A stretch of DNA of 64,000 bases, taken from contig NZ_VMNB01000012.1 of NCBI RefSeq assembly GCF_013277515.1, positions 51,261 to 115,260 on the forward strand, read 5' to 3'. The stretch comes from Streptococcus sp. k-402. Lineage in GTDB: Bacteria; Bacillota; Bacilli; Lactobacillales; Streptococcaceae. Of this stretch, positions 1 to 9,600 are shown in pieces; within the stretch, counting starts at the first letter, position 1; each line of letters starts with the position of its first letter. Below the pieces are notes generated by a model. That model saw only the letters and a program-made list of their open reading frames with translations. It searched no databases and had not been told where the DNA came from. Both the position numbers and the translations under genes were made by a program.

Positions 1-77
1 AGAACTGACGAAGTCAGTACCCATACCTACGGCAAAGCGAAGCTAACGTGGTTTGAAGAGATTTTCGAAGAATATAA
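1..77. repeat. BOX element, partial (3' part, boxB/boxC)
   Basis: The window opens inside a BOX repeat. It contains the boxB-type stretch around the gacgaagtcag motif, then the boxC-type end (ctacggcaa..., gtggtttgaagagattttcg) finishing near gaagaatata. The same blocks recur near 25.1, 26.8 and 58.3 kb. The 5' part lies outside the window. BOX elements are non-coding, mosaic (A-B-C) repeats known from S. pneumoniae and relatives. Confidence 0.85.
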
Positions 78-120
78 GTTGGATCCTAACAAATTGATTT
101 CTGAGTCTAATCTATATAAG

Positions 121-158
121 AAAATGAGCATCTCCAACTACGAGAATGCTCATTTTTT
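121..158. terminator. Bidirectional intrinsic terminator after htpX
   Basis: An inverted repeat aaaatgagcat ... atgctcatttttt has T-runs on both strands, so it can end transcription of htpX (minus strand) and of any rightward transcript entering from the left edge. Confidence 0.75.
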
Positions 159-177
159 AGGATTGTATAGGCAAATT

Positions 178-1077
178 TTACATATGTTTTAAACGTTCAA
201 TCCGTTCTGAGATAGGTGGGTGGGTGTAAAAGAGTTTTTGGAACCCTCCCCCTTTCTTGGGATCATTGATATAAAGTGCACTGCTGGCATCATCGACAGG
301 ACGACTCATTGGTTTACTGTTATCCAACTTATGTAGAGCATTGATCATTCCTTGTGGATTACGCGTCAACTCAACACTTGAAGCATCAGCTAGAAATTCC
401 CTCTGACGAGAAATAGCTAGTTGCACCAAGGTTGCAGCGAGAGGCGCCAACACGATAGCTAGTAGGGAAACCACTAGCATAATGATTTCTAAGCCATTTC
501 CTTCTCTGTCATCGTCACTTCGTCTGCGACCTGCGCCACCCCACCACATCATACGACCTGCCATACTAGAAAGCATAGTGATAGCACTGGCAAGGGCAAC
601 GGCAATAGTCGAAATACGGATATCGTAATTACGAATATGACTAACCTCATGTCCCATAACAGCTTCTAGCTCCTCACGATTCATGATAGCTAGGAGGCCT
701 GACGTCGCAGCAACCGCCGCATTTTGCGGGTTAGAACCTGTCGCAAAGGCATTTAAGGCTGGATCATCAATGATGAAAACACGGGGCATAGGAATCTGAG
801 CGACCATAGCCATATCTTCTACTACATGGTAGAGGTCTGGTGCCATTTGCTCATCAACCTCACGCGCTCCATTCATGGACATGACAATCTCTGTCGATTG
901 AAAAATCATAGACAAGGCATAGATAAAGCCGATAATCAGTGCGATAACCAAGCCACCAAGCCCAGATCGCATAAAGAGGTAACCAACCGCATAGCCAACA
1001 AGAGCTAAGAGTAGGAAAAATACCAGCAACAAAACCCAGGTTTTTCGTTTATTGCTTGCAATTTGATCAAACAACAT
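178..1077 (-). CDS. htpX: HtpX-type M48 membrane zinc metalloprotease
   Basis: This is a membrane-embedded M48 peptidase that degrades damaged or misfolded membrane proteins. The chosen start ([10 protein letters not shown]) gives 299 aa, the usual HtpX length; an in-frame GTG nine bases upstream overlaps lemA and is less likely. Two hydrophobic helices lie at about residues 14-34 and 40-60, the zinc motif HEVSH is at 143-147, a further hydrophobic hairpin follows, and the downstream REFLADASS segment supplies the third Glu ligand. It is translationally coupled to lemA: the lemA stop lies one base before this ATG. A lemA-htpX pair is common in streptococci. Identification is firm; substrates are unknown. 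Confidence 0.95.
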   Translation of the reverse strand: MLFDQIASNKRKTWVLLLVFFLLLALVGYAVGYLFMRSGLGGLVIALIIGFIYALSMIFQSTEIVMSMNGAREVDEQMAPDLYHVVEDMAMVAQIPMPRVFIIDDPALNAFATGSNPQNAAVAATSGLLAIMNREELEAVMGHEVSHIRNYDIRISTIAVALASAITMLSSMAGRMMWWGGAGRRRSDDDREGNGLEIIMLVVSLLAIVLAPLAATLVQLAISRQREFLADASSVELTRNPQGMINALHKLDNSKPMSRPVDDASSALYINDPKKGGGFQKLFYTHPPISERIERLKHM

Positions 1078-1078
1078 C

Positions 1079-1639
1079 TTAGTCACCTAAACCGCTAAAA
1101 TCAACTTTAGGAACTACCTTTTCCTCTTCTGGTGTTTGAAGGAAATCTGCTGCTTTAAATCCAAACATTCCAGCGATAATATTGCTTGGGAAAGTTTCTA
1201 ATTTTACATTGTAGTTGCTTACAACACTGTTGTAGAGTTGACGAGAGTAAGAAATTTTATTTTCTGTGTTTGTCAACTCCTCTTGCAATTTAACAAAGTT
1301 TGTACTAGCTTTCAAATCTGGATAGCTTTCTGCAACTGCAAAAATACCTGAAACCTGACGAGTAAGGGCATCACTAGCTTTCATAGCTTCTGCTGGTGAA
1401 GTTGCTGCCGCCACTTGGTTACGTAGTTCTACCACCTTTTCGAGGGTAGAACCTTCATATTTGGCATAACCTTTTACAGTCTCAATCAAGTTTGGCAAGA
1501 GATCATTTCGACGTTTCAACTGAACATCAATCTGGCTCCAAGCCTCCTTTGTTTGCATACGATTTTTAACCAAACCGTTATAGCTAACAATCACAAAAAT
1601 AACAACAAGAGCGATAACTCCAAGAATAATCCAAGTCAT
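1079..1639 (-). CDS. lemA: LemA family membrane protein
   Basis: The 186-aa protein has one N-terminal transmembrane helix (about residues 2-19) followed by a helical, Lys/Glu-rich domain that includes the conserved [19 protein letters not shown] block typical of LemA. The helix probably anchors a long four-helix domain on one side of the membrane. Its biochemical role is not established. It is first in a two-gene operon with the HtpX protease, suggesting a shared function in membrane protein quality control. The ATG is preceded by an AAAGGA-type ribosome site. Length is normal and nothing is broken. Confidence 0.92.
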   Translation of the reverse strand: MTWIILGVIALVVIFVIVSYNGLVKNRMQTKEAWSQIDVQLKRRNDLLPNLIETVKGYAKYEGSTLEKVVELRNQVAAATSPAEAMKASDALTRQVSGIFAVAESYPDLKASTNFVKLQEELTNTENKISYSRQLYNSVVSNYNVKLETFPSNIIAGMFGFKAADFLQTPEEEKVVPKVDFSGLGD

Positions 1640-1732
1640 GATATAAGTCCTTTCTGCTTTTAGATTAGTACCAGTATATCAAATTTTTAATGATTGTGGT
1701 AAAATAAGATGATACTAAAGAAGGAAATAATT

Positions 1733-2446
1733 ATGAAACCAGAAACATTTTACAACCTGCTTGCCGAGCAAAATCTTCCACTTTCGGACCAGCAAAAAAA
1801 ACAATTTGAACGTTATTTTGAACTCTTGGTCGAGTGGAATGAAAAGATTAATTTAACAGCCATTACGGACAAGGATGAAGTTTATCTCAAACATTTTTAC
1901 GATTCGATTGCACCTATTCTGCAAGGTTTGATTCCCAATGAAACTATCAAACTTCTTGATATTGGAGCTGGGGCAGGATTTCCTAGTCTTCCCATGAAAA
2001 TCCTCTATCCTCAGTTAGATGTGACCATCATTGATTCGCTCAACAAGCGCATCAACTTCCTCCAACTTTTGGCTCAAGAACTGGATTTAGACGATGTTCA
2101 TTTCTACCATGGACGTGCCGAAGATTTTGCACAAGACAAGAACTTCCGTGCTCAATATGATTTTGTAACAGCTCGTGCGGTTGCCCGTATGCAGGTCTTG
2201 TCTGAATTGACAATTCCTTACCTTAAAGTTGGCGGAAAACTATTGGCACTAAAGGCCAGCAATGCGCCTGAAGAATTGTTAGAAGCTAAGAATGCCCTCA
2301 ACCTCCTTTTTAGTAAGGTCGAAGACAACCTCAGCTACGCTCTACCTAATGGAGATCCGCGCTACATCACAGTGGTAGAAAAGAAAAAAGAAACACCAAA
2401 TAAATATCCACGTAAGACTGGCATGCCAAATAAACGCCCGCTTTAA
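1733..2446 (+). CDS. rsmG: 16S rRNA (guanine-N7) methyltransferase RsmG
   Basis: RsmG (GidB) transfers a methyl group from S-adenosylmethionine to N7 of a guanine in the 530 loop of 16S rRNA. The SAM-binding motif [14 protein letters not shown] follows an N-terminal helical part, and the protein ends in the Lys/Arg-rich tail typical of the family. The ATG at 1733 gives 237 aa, the usual length, and has an AAGGAA ribosome site; the upstream in-frame ATG at 1709 has none. Loss of this enzyme is known to give low-level streptomycin resistance. It is divergent from lemA-htpX and upstream of the uracil permease with its own promoter between. Confidence 0.95.
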   Translation: MKPETFYNLLAEQNLPLSDQQKKQFERYFELLVEWNEKINLTAITDKDEVYLKHFYDSIAPILQGLIPNETIKLLDIGAGAGFPSLPMKILYPQLDVTIIDSLNKRINFLQLLAQELDLDDVHFYHGRAEDFAQDKNFRAQYDFVTARAVARMQVLSELTIPYLKVGGKLLALKASNAPEELLEAKNALNLLFSKVEDNLSYALPNGDPRYITVVEKKKETPNKYPRKTGMPNKRPL

Positions 2447-2464
2447 ATTTTTAAGTAAAAAATA

Positions 2465-2493
2465 TTTACAAAGTTTGCAATTTTTGCTATACT
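2465..2493 (+). promoter_or_regulatory. Promoter of the uracil permease leader
   Basis: A -35 TTTACA (2465-2470) and an extended -10 TGC-TATACT (TATACT at 2488-2493) are separated by 17 bp. The start point would fall near 2500, just ahead of the PyrR-type leader. Confidence 0.7.
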
Positions 2494-2515
2494 ATCACAA
2501 GCAAAGGTTTTTAAT

Positions 2516-2627
2516 GTCATCCCGTGAGGTGACGAAGACGCAGAAATATTTGAAACTCTTTAAAGTCTAGATTTTAAAGAAGTCTTACTCTGAGGGCCTA
2601 TTGCTGTAAAATAATGGGCTCTTTTTT
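2516..2627 (+). promoter_or_regulatory. PyrR-binding attenuator leader upstream of uraA
   Basis: The RNA hairpin gtca-(tcccgtgagg)-tgac at 2516-2533 presents the loop UCCCGUGAGGU, which fits the published PyrR anti-antiterminator consensus UCCNGNGAGGY. About 60 nt later an imperfect GC-rich stem (gagggcctatt... with ...aataatgggctc) followed by a T-run at 2592-2627 can act as the terminator. With UMP/UTP present, PyrR binding would favour termination and shut off the permease. The motif is seen directly; regulation by PyrR is inferred from the known family. Confidence 0.85.
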
Positions 2628-2649
2628 GATGCCCAAAAGTGAGGTTTAT

Positions 2650-3933
2650 ATGAAACAAGAATCAACTGTTGATTTGTTACTAGACGTTGACCAACGTCCT
2701 TCGGCTGGAAAAGGAATTCTCCTTAGCTTCCAACACGTTTTCGCCATGTTTGGTGCGACCATCTTAGTACCATTGATTTTGGGAATGCCTGTATCTGTTG
2801 CCCTTTTTGCTTCAGGTGTTGGAACACTCATCTACATGATTGCTACTGGTTTTAAAGTTCCAGTTTATCTAGGTTCTTCATTTGCCTTTATCACAGCTAT
2901 GTCACTGGCTATGAAAGAAATGGGTGGTGATGTATCTGCTGCTCAAACAGGGGTTATCTTGACTGGTTTGGTCTATGTCCTTGTTGCTACCAGCATCCGA
3001 TTTGTGGGAACAAAATGGATTGATAAACTCTTGCCACCAATCATTATCGGTCCTATGATCATCGTTATCGGTCTTGGACTTGCAGGTTCAGCAGTTACTA
3101 ACGCTGGACTTGTGGCAGACGGAAATTGGAAAAATGCTCTGGTAGCCGTTGTTACGTTCTTGATTGCTGCTTTTATCAATACAAAAGGAAAAGGCTTCCT
3201 ACGAATCATTCCATTCCTCTTTGCCATTATCGGTGGTTACCTCTTCGCACTAGCTCTTGGGCTAGTTGACTTTACACCAGTTCTTAAAGCTAACTGGTTT
3301 GAAATTCCTGGTTTCTACTTGCCATTTAGCACAGGTGGTGCCTTTAAAGAGTACAATCTTTACTTCGGTCCAGAAACCATTGCCATCTTGCCAATCGCTA
3401 TCGTAACAATTTCTGAACATATCGGAGACCATACTGTTTTGGGTCAAATCTGTGGCCGTCAATTCTTGAAAGAACCAGGTCTTCACCGTACTCTTCTTGG
3501 TGACGGTATCGCAACTTCTGTTTCTGCCTTCCTTGGTGGACCAGCCAATACAACTTATGGAGAAAATACAGGGGTTATCGGTATGACTCGTATCGCTTCT
3601 GTCTCAGTTATCCGTAACGCTGCCTTCATCGCAATTGCCCTTAGCTTCCTTGGCAAATTCACTGCCTTGATTTCAACTATTCCAAACTCTGTACTTGGTG
3701 GTATGTCAATTCTTCTCTATGGAGTTATCGCCAGCAACGGTTTGAAAGTCTTGATCAAAGAACGTGTTGATTTCGCTCAAATGCGTAACCTAATCATCGC
3801 AAGTGCTATGTTGGTCCTTGGACTTGGAGGAGCTATCCTTAAACTTGGTCCAGTTACCCTTTCAGGAACTGCCCTATCAGCCATGACAGGAATCATCTTG
3901 AACTTGATCTTGCCATACGAAAATAAAGACTAA
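2650..3933 (+). CDS. uraA: Uracil permease (UraA/PyrP, NCS2 family)
   Basis: This is a proton-coupled uracil uptake protein of the nucleobase/ascorbate (NCS2) family, placed in the membrane by about 12-14 hydrophobic segments. Family features seen are the GATILVPLILGMPVSVALFA start of the core, the EHIGDH motif in the middle and the GPANTTYGENTGVIGMTR block. The ATG at 2650 follows a GAGG ribosome site and gives 427 aa; the longer frame from 2614 begins inside the attenuator terminator and is rejected. The upstream PyrR hairpin ties it to the pyrimidine regulon. It is monocistronic, with a terminator at about 4012-4054. Confidence 0.95.
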   Translation: MKQESTVDLLLDVDQRPSAGKGILLSFQHVFAMFGATILVPLILGMPVSVALFASGVGTLIYMIATGFKVPVYLGSSFAFITAMSLAMKEMGGDVSAAQTGVILTGLVYVLVATSIRFVGTKWIDKLLPPIIIGPMIIVIGLGLAGSAVTNAGLVADGNWKNALVAVVTFLIAAFINTKGKGFLRIIPFLFAIIGGYLFALALGLVDFTPVLKANWFEIPGFYLPFSTGGAFKEYNLYFGPETIAILPIAIVTISEHIGDHTVLGQICGRQFLKEPGLHRTLLGDGIATSVSAFLGGPANTTYGENTGVIGMTRIASVSVIRNAAFIAIALSFLGKFTALISTIPNSVLGGMSILLYGVIASNGLKVLIKERVDFAQMRNLIIASAMLVLGLGGAILKLGPVTLSGTALSAMTGIILNLILPYENKD

Positions 3934-4011
3934 GAGACTTGACGCAGAAAGAGAATGAACAAAAACGAGCTTCTCTTTACTAACCCCAAAAAGTTGCACA
4001 AATAATTATTG

Positions 4012-4054
4012 AAAGGATTTAGTTCTGTACTGCACAAGACTAAGTCCTTTTATA
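4012..4054 (+). terminator. Putative terminator downstream of uraA
   Basis: The inverted repeat aaaggatttag (4012-4022) / ctaagtccttt (4040-4050) ends in a short T-run. It sits 80 bp past the uraA stop. The next stretch (atagtaaaatgaa... at 4052 onward) faintly resembles the start of a RUP-type pneumococcal repeat, but too little matches to call one. Confidence 0.55.
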
Positions 4055-4120
4055 GTAAAATGAAGCAAAACAGTACATCATGTGGTATCGTCTGAAACAA
4101 GAACAAGACAAAAGAGCATC

Positions 4121-4155
4121 AAAAAAAGGTATTGCAACTTGGCAATACCTTTTTG
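4121..4155. terminator. Strong bidirectional terminator after the Zmp remnant
   Basis: A perfect stem aaaaaggtattgc / gcaatacctttttt with a short loop is flanked by A and T runs, so it works on both strands. It closes the Zmp-remnant transcript and protects it from read-through out of uraA. Confidence 0.8.
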
Positions 4156-4230
4156 AGGTGCTTTTTGAAAGCCATCAAATGGTGACTTTTCAGAGGGAGC
4201 AAAAAACTGTCCTCTTTATATTTTAAACAT

Positions 4231-5298
4231 TTAAATGTCTTCTTTAAACAGTTTATTAAAGAAACCGTCTGTGTTTTTAAGAAGGGCTTTGAATACCTTA
4301 GATTTAAGAGCAACAGTGTGAGAGAAGTCATCTGGTTTCTTCAAATCTTCTTCAACTGCTTTAACAAAGATATCCTTCAATTGTGTATAGTTGGTAATTT
4401 GACGACCATCAATTTCAATAGTTTCAAATCCTTTTTCTGCTTTTGATTTAACCTCTTTGAACCATTCTTTTTTCCACTCTTCAAGATTATTGAATTTATC
4501 CTTAGAAACTTTCTTAATAATGAAATCATCACCTAGAGGTTTTTCAACTACTTGAACTTCTGTGGACTGAGTTGAAGAAATAGGTGTTTGTTCCTGAATA
4601 GCTTGTACTGTTGATGGATTTTCTACAAAATTCGGTGTAACACTATAATCCACCTTTTGTTGTTTTGTAGGAGTGGCAACTGAACTCTTTTGATTACTTA
4701 CTTCGGAATCAGAAGTCGTTTGCCCCTCTTTAATATATCCAATATATGTGTAACCTGAAATCTCTTTAGGAAGAGGTAATTTTTCTCCAGAGGTCAATTC
4801 ATAGTCCGTATTGTAATTTAGCAAAAGATGATTTTCTAAAGCATGAGCCGATACAAGAACACCGTTTCCTATTCCTGCAACCAATACTAAATGTAGTACC
4901 GTTTTGTTCTTAACTTTTTTCTTAGAAACAGCAAAAATTAAAATCCCCAGAGCAGCTAAGCTAACTCCAGCAACTAGGGCTTGCATCTCATTCTTGCTTC
5001 CAGTATTTGGCAATTCCGCCAGTTGATTTTGAGAATTTAACTTATAAACAAGATAATAAGTCTCATCATCATTCTCCACGTATGTCGGAATATCATAAAC
5101 GAGCTGATTCTTTTCTTCTGATGATAGCTCTGAATCTGTCACATATTTATAGTGAACTCCTGAAGTTTCTTGTGCATCCACAGATGAACTAGCTAATACA
5201 GACATAAAAAATAAACTTGAAATCGTTGCAGATACAAGTCCTACTGATAATTTTCTAAATGAAAAACGTTCTTGTTTTTCACCAAAATACTTTTCCAT
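4231..5298 (-). CDS. Internally deleted Zmp/IgA1-protease-like surface protein without a protease domain
   Basis: The first half looks like the N-terminus of a Gram-positive M26 zinc metalloprotease (ZmpB/IgA1 protease): a YSIRK-like signal (FSFRKLSVGLVS at about 12-23), an unusually N-terminal sortase motif LPNTG at 96-100, then two hydrophobic helices (about 105-125 and 130-155) with a Lys cluster between. A Ser/Thr/Gln-rich linker leads to about 100 charged residues (from about 255) that resemble a Zmp C-terminal tail. These proteases normally exceed 1,600 aa; this one is 355 aa, with no HExxH motif and no G5 domain. I infer an in-frame internal deletion that leaves a wall-anchored stub. 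Expression is plausible: normal start, terminator downstream. Confidence 0.7.
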   Translation of the reverse strand: MEKYFGEKQERFSFRKLSVGLVSATISSLFFMSVLASSSVDAQETSGVHYKYVTDSELSSEEKNQLVYDIPTYVENDDETYYLVYKLNSQNQLAELPNTGSKNEMQALVAGVSLAALGILIFAVSKKKVKNKTVLHLVLVAGIGNGVLVSAHALENHLLLNYNTDYELTSGEKLPLPKEISGYTYIGYIKEGQTTSDSEVSNQKSSVATPTKQQKVDYSVTPNFVENPSTVQAIQEQTPISSTQSTEVQVVEKPLGDDFIIKKVSKDKFNNLEEWKKEWFKEVKSKAEKGFETIEIDGRQITNYTQLKDIFVKAVEEDLKKPDDFSHTVALKSKVFKALLKNTDGFFNKLFKEDI

Positions 5299-5464
5299 GA
5301 TTCCTCCTTGAAATACAATTTATAAATGTTACAAAGACCTTTATTATATTAGTGTATTATCTATAAAAAAGGCAATATACCTTAATTATACTCTTTATTT
5401 ACCGAAATGTCTTAAAATTGCGTAGCGTTTTCATACTTTGTTTTATATTATTTTGGGGATACAA

Positions 5465-5499
5465 TAACACCTACCATGGCATTTCCACGGCAGGTGTTA
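5465..5499 (-). terminator. Putative terminator of the rexB-rexA-Cys-motif operon
   Basis: The inverted repeat taacacctacc / ggcaggtgtta begins right after the last gene of the operon on the minus strand. The T-run is poor, so termination may be weak. Confidence 0.5.
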
Positions 5500-5500
5500 C

Positions 5501-6679
5501 TCATATCACTAATCGTTCTAAAAATGGTTTAATACAGTTGAGGAGAATGCCTTCTATCCAGCTTTCTTGTGCTGAGGAGAGATGATCTGACTGGAGGCTT
5601 TCTTTTAGAAAATCTCGGACTTGTTCTGGTGCGATTTCAAACTCAAAGGCTTTCATTTTATAGAAAAAGTCGAGCAGATGGTCTGATAAGTATTCCGTTG
5701 AAAAGGGCACTTCTCCACTTTTTCGATATTCTAATAAGAGACGAGCAAATCGGGCTTTTTCTTCAGTAAGCTCACGAAAATAGGAATTGAGGAGCCAGAT
5801 TTGCTTTTGCTTTCTTTCAATTGGATCCTGACCTGCAATTCGTTGGTCTTTTTCCAGCTCTTTTTGATATTGTTTGGCCTTGATAGCCCGTTCTGTTCGA
5901 TTTTTACCAAAAAGAATTTTCTCCCACTTGCGTTCTTCTTGAGTTAGGGTCTCTGTAAAGCCAAAGTAATCTTGATAGGCTCGCTCTGCTGGTCCCATGG
6001 CTAGGACTAGATTGTCTGCATATTGCTTGGCGATTTTGTCTCTTTTTTTGCGCTCTTTCTCTGCTTGGATACGGAGTTCCTGTTCGTAGTCAATTTTCTC
6101 CTTACCTAGCTTGACAAGGTAGAGTTGATCGTCTGGTTTTCCAAGTAAAAATGGTTTGATATACTTTTCAAGGACTTCTTCCATACGAGCTTTTTTCTTG
6201 GGCTCTGCCTTGGTCCAACTTCCTCCTTGAAAGACTTCTAGGAAGAGCTGGTAGTCTTTCTCAGGTGAGAACTGATTGCCACGATTAGGTTTAAAAACAC
6301 CTTTGTCCCAGAGCCATTTGAGAAGACGCTCGTCAAAGTCACTTTTATTAACCTTGATTTTTTCCTTTTTCTGGGCTTTTCTGGTCAGATTTTCAACTTT
6401 TCTGAGCAATTTTTCTTCCTCTTCCAGTTGCTGGTCAAGGGTCAATCGATGAAAATGACGAACACAGTCGCTACCAATCGGAAAGAGGCGTTGACCAGTC
6501 ACTCCGTTAAAGAGTTCGTAGGCGTACTTGATGGCATTTCCACAGACACAATTGCTACGGCCGATACCGTTAAAAATCAAGGAAACTTCATTCCATTCCT
6601 TAGTAGCTTGTTCCCAAGTATCAGCTTTTGAAGCCTGTAAAACCGCATCGTGCAGGGATTTTCTAACTGGAAGTGTCAT
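5501..6679 (-). CDS. Unrecognised Cys-motif protein encoded in the rexAB operon
   Basis: I do not recognise this 392-aa protein. An N-terminal region (about residues 22-78) has a pattern Trp...Cys44-x-Cys46-Gly...Gly...Cys72-x2-His75, which could bind one zinc ion. The rest is long, highly charged, mostly helical and rich in Lys/Glu, with likely coiled coils around 82-112, 200-225 and 265-305. No signal peptide or membrane segment is visible. It starts 17 bp after rexA with a good AGGAG site, so it is co-transcribed with the RexAB helicase-nuclease. A DNA-related role is inferred from that context only. No enzyme motif was found. Confidence 0.8.
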   Translation of the reverse strand: MTLPVRKSLHDAVLQASKADTWEQATKEWNEVSLIFNGIGRSNCVCGNAIKYAYELFNGVTGQRLFPIGSDCVRHFHRLTLDQQLEEEEKLLRKVENLTRKAQKKEKIKVNKSDFDERLLKWLWDKGVFKPNRGNQFSPEKDYQLFLEVFQGGSWTKAEPKKKARMEEVLEKYIKPFLLGKPDDQLYLVKLGKEKIDYEQELRIQAEKERKKRDKIAKQYADNLVLAMGPAERAYQDYFGFTETLTQEERKWEKILFGKNRTERAIKAKQYQKELEKDQRIAGQDPIERKQKQIWLLNSYFRELTEEKARFARLLLEYRKSGEVPFSTEYLSDHLLDFFYKMKAFEFEIAPEQVRDFLKESLQSDHLSSAQESWIEGILLNCIKPFLERLVI

Positions 6680-6696
6680 GAGGTCTCCTTTCTAGA

Positions 6697-9600
6697 TTAT
6701 ACTTTTACAACTTGAACCTCGTCTTTACCGAGTAAAATCAAGTATTTTTCAATATTTTCAATCGAATAGGCTCGAGATAAAGCCTCTCCGTATAGGGCTA
6801 ACTGACCACGATAGCGGTCTATGAGTTGACTTGGATCATCATAGCGATCTGTCTTATAGTCGAACAGAACGATTTTATCCTCATAAAGCAGATAGCCATC
6901 TAGGATACCACGGACAACGAAGTCTTCCTGACTCTTTTGGTCTCGTTTGAGCATGGAGAAGGGTTGCTCGCGATAGAGATGGTCGGTATTAACGAGAATT
7001 TCCTGACCGAGTGCTGTGTCAAAGAATGCAAGAATTTTAGAAAGATTGATCTTGTCTCTGACAGCTGGGCTGGTTTGAACTTGTTTGAGAGTTTCTGTCA
7101 GGCTAGTAAGCGTTGGTTGCTGACTGAGATCAATTCTCTGCATCAGTTCGTGGGTAGCACTACCAATCTCAGCTCCAGTTACCTTTTCTTTGCTTGAAAA
7201 ATCTGGCAAATCGAAGCTGATTTTCTTATCTACTGACTGGCCTTGGCCTGCAATCTCAACACCTTCCATATCCATAAGAGGTTCATAGAATTTCTTGATT
7301 TGGCTTGGGGTTTGAACACTAGGAAGTTCAATGGCTGCGCGGTGAAGAGTATTATAGATTTCCACCTCTTTCAGCATTTCAAGAGCTTCTTTAATGGTTT
7401 CAGACTGGCGATTGTCTGCTTGGGAACTAGCTTGGAGAGGGCTTTTGTTTTCCAATTCTCCGATAGCTTCTCTAGTCAGCTGGTCTTCACCAACAAAATG
7501 ATAGCTAAAGTTGAGATTGTCCTTGGCAAATACTTTACTGATAGCCCACATCCAATCTTGGAAATTCCTTGCTTGAAGTCTAGTGTTGCTATTTAGTTTT
7601 CCATTTTTAGCTGCTGGATAATCCTTGTCCTCCAGCTTTTCACGAGAACCCTTGCCGACAAGATAAAGCTTTTTCTCAGCTCGCGTCATGGCAACATAAA
7701 GGAGACGCATTTGCTCAGAATAGCTTACCAGCTGTAATTCCTCTTCGTTCTGCCTATAAGTCAGGCTAGGAATGGAGAGTTTGATGGTTTTAGGATAGTG
7801 ATCTTCCACTGCTCCTGTCTCTATCTTGGCAATATATTTAACACCAAGTCCATTTTTACGGCTGAGAATGACTTCTGACATGCTGTCTTGCTTGTTGAAG
7901 TCTTGATCCATATTGAGAATAAAGACGTAAGGAAACTCCAGCCCTTTACTCTTGTGGATGGTCATGAGCTCTACTGCATCTTTTGGCGGTGCGACAGCCA
8001 CGCTTGCCAAATCGTGCTTGGCTTCCAAGACTTGGTCAATCATACGAATAAAACGAGACAAACCCTTGAAATTGCTCTTTTCAAACTGATCAGCACGCAG
8101 AGCTAAGGCATAGAGATTGGCCTGTCTAGCAGGACCATTTGGCAAAGCCCCAACATAGTCATAATAAAAACGGTCGTTGTAAATCTTCCAAATCAGGTCA
8201 TAGAGGGAGTGGGTTTTGGCATACAAGCGCCAAGAAGCCAAGATATCCATGAATTGCTTTAGTTTCTCAGCTAGAGCTGTGTGAATCAAGCCTTTTTGAC
8301 TACTTGCCAGTTTTTGTGCATTGACCAGTTTCTCATAGAGATTTTCTTGGACTTTATCCTCTGATTTCTGAAGGGACAAACGTGCTAACTCGTCCTCATC
8401 AAAGCCAAACATTGGAGACTTCATAAGGGCAACCAAGGCATAGTCTTGCAGGGGATTGTGAATGACACGAAGGGTGTCTAACATGACTTGCACTTCTAGA
8501 GATTGGAGATAATTGTTTTGCTCTCCATCAGTTTTAACAGGAATCCCGTACTCAGACAGGGCGAGAAGAATCTGATCATTACGACTGCGACTGGAGGTCA
8601 GAAGGGCAATTTCTTTAAAGGCAACACCTTGTTCCTGATGGAGTTTCAGAATCTCCTTGATGACTAATCGCATTTCGCCTGTTAGTTTCGTTTCTGCCTG
8701 CCCCTCTTCTTCCTCATTTGTGTCGTCCTTATCGTAGAGGAGAAATTCCGCCTTGTTGTCTGGATTGGGAGTCAGTTTGGTATTGGCAAAAACAAGCTGG
8801 TGCATGTTATCATAGTTGATTTCTCCGACTTCTTGGTCCATAAGACGCTCAAAAACATCATTGGTTGCTGATAGCACTTCTGAACTACTACGGAAATTTT
8901 CCTTGAGGAGAATGAGCTTGCCCTCTTTTGGATTTTGCGCATAGCGTTGGAACTTTTCATTGAAAATCTGCGGGTCTGCCTGACGGAAACGATAGATAGA
9001 TTGCTTGATATCTCCCACCATAAAGCGATTGTGACCATTCGACAGCAATTCCAACATCCGGTCTTGAATATGGTTGGTATCCTGATACTCATCGACCATG
9101 ACTTCGTGGAAACGCTTCTGATAAGTCTCACGGACTTGCGGGAAATTCTCTAAAATTTCAATGGTATAATGGCTGATATCAGCGAATTCAAAGGCGTTTT
9201 CCTGACGTTTACGCTGACGATAAGCTTCCACGAAATCACTAATGAAGGCTTGGAAAGTCTTAGCTAGTTCCCATGTATCTCCATGATAACGTTCTTGATA
9301 ATCGAGAATGGTTATCTGGTCTGACAGTTGTCCTAGCCTAGCAAACTGGGTCTTTCTTTCTTCGTTGTAGGCATCAGCCAGTGGCTTCAAATCAGCCTTG
9401 CGACTGGCATTCGTCAGAGCTCGGCCGTTTTTCTCCTTAGAGATGGAGACAACACGCGCAAGCACTGCCTGATAAGTCTGACTATCGGACTCTTGATTTA
9501 AGGAGCCAATTTCATCCAGAACTAACTGAACATTTTCTAAATAAGCAGCCTTGGGAAACTCCTTAGCATCATTATCCAGATGATAACGGAAAAAGCTTTC

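Noticed and set aside
4052..4120. RUP repeat starting atagtaaaatgaa
   Set aside because: Only the first dozen bases fit my memory of RUP; the rest and the matching right end are not recognisable.
4119..4331. 70-aa frame on the minus strand overlapping the Zmp remnant end
   Set aside because: It starts inside the Zmp-remnant coding region in another frame and ends in the terminator; no ribosome site or protein-like composition.
6937..7596. Plus-strand frames of 86 and 117 aa inside rexA
   Set aside because: Antisense shadows of an intact, well-identified gene, without ribosome sites.
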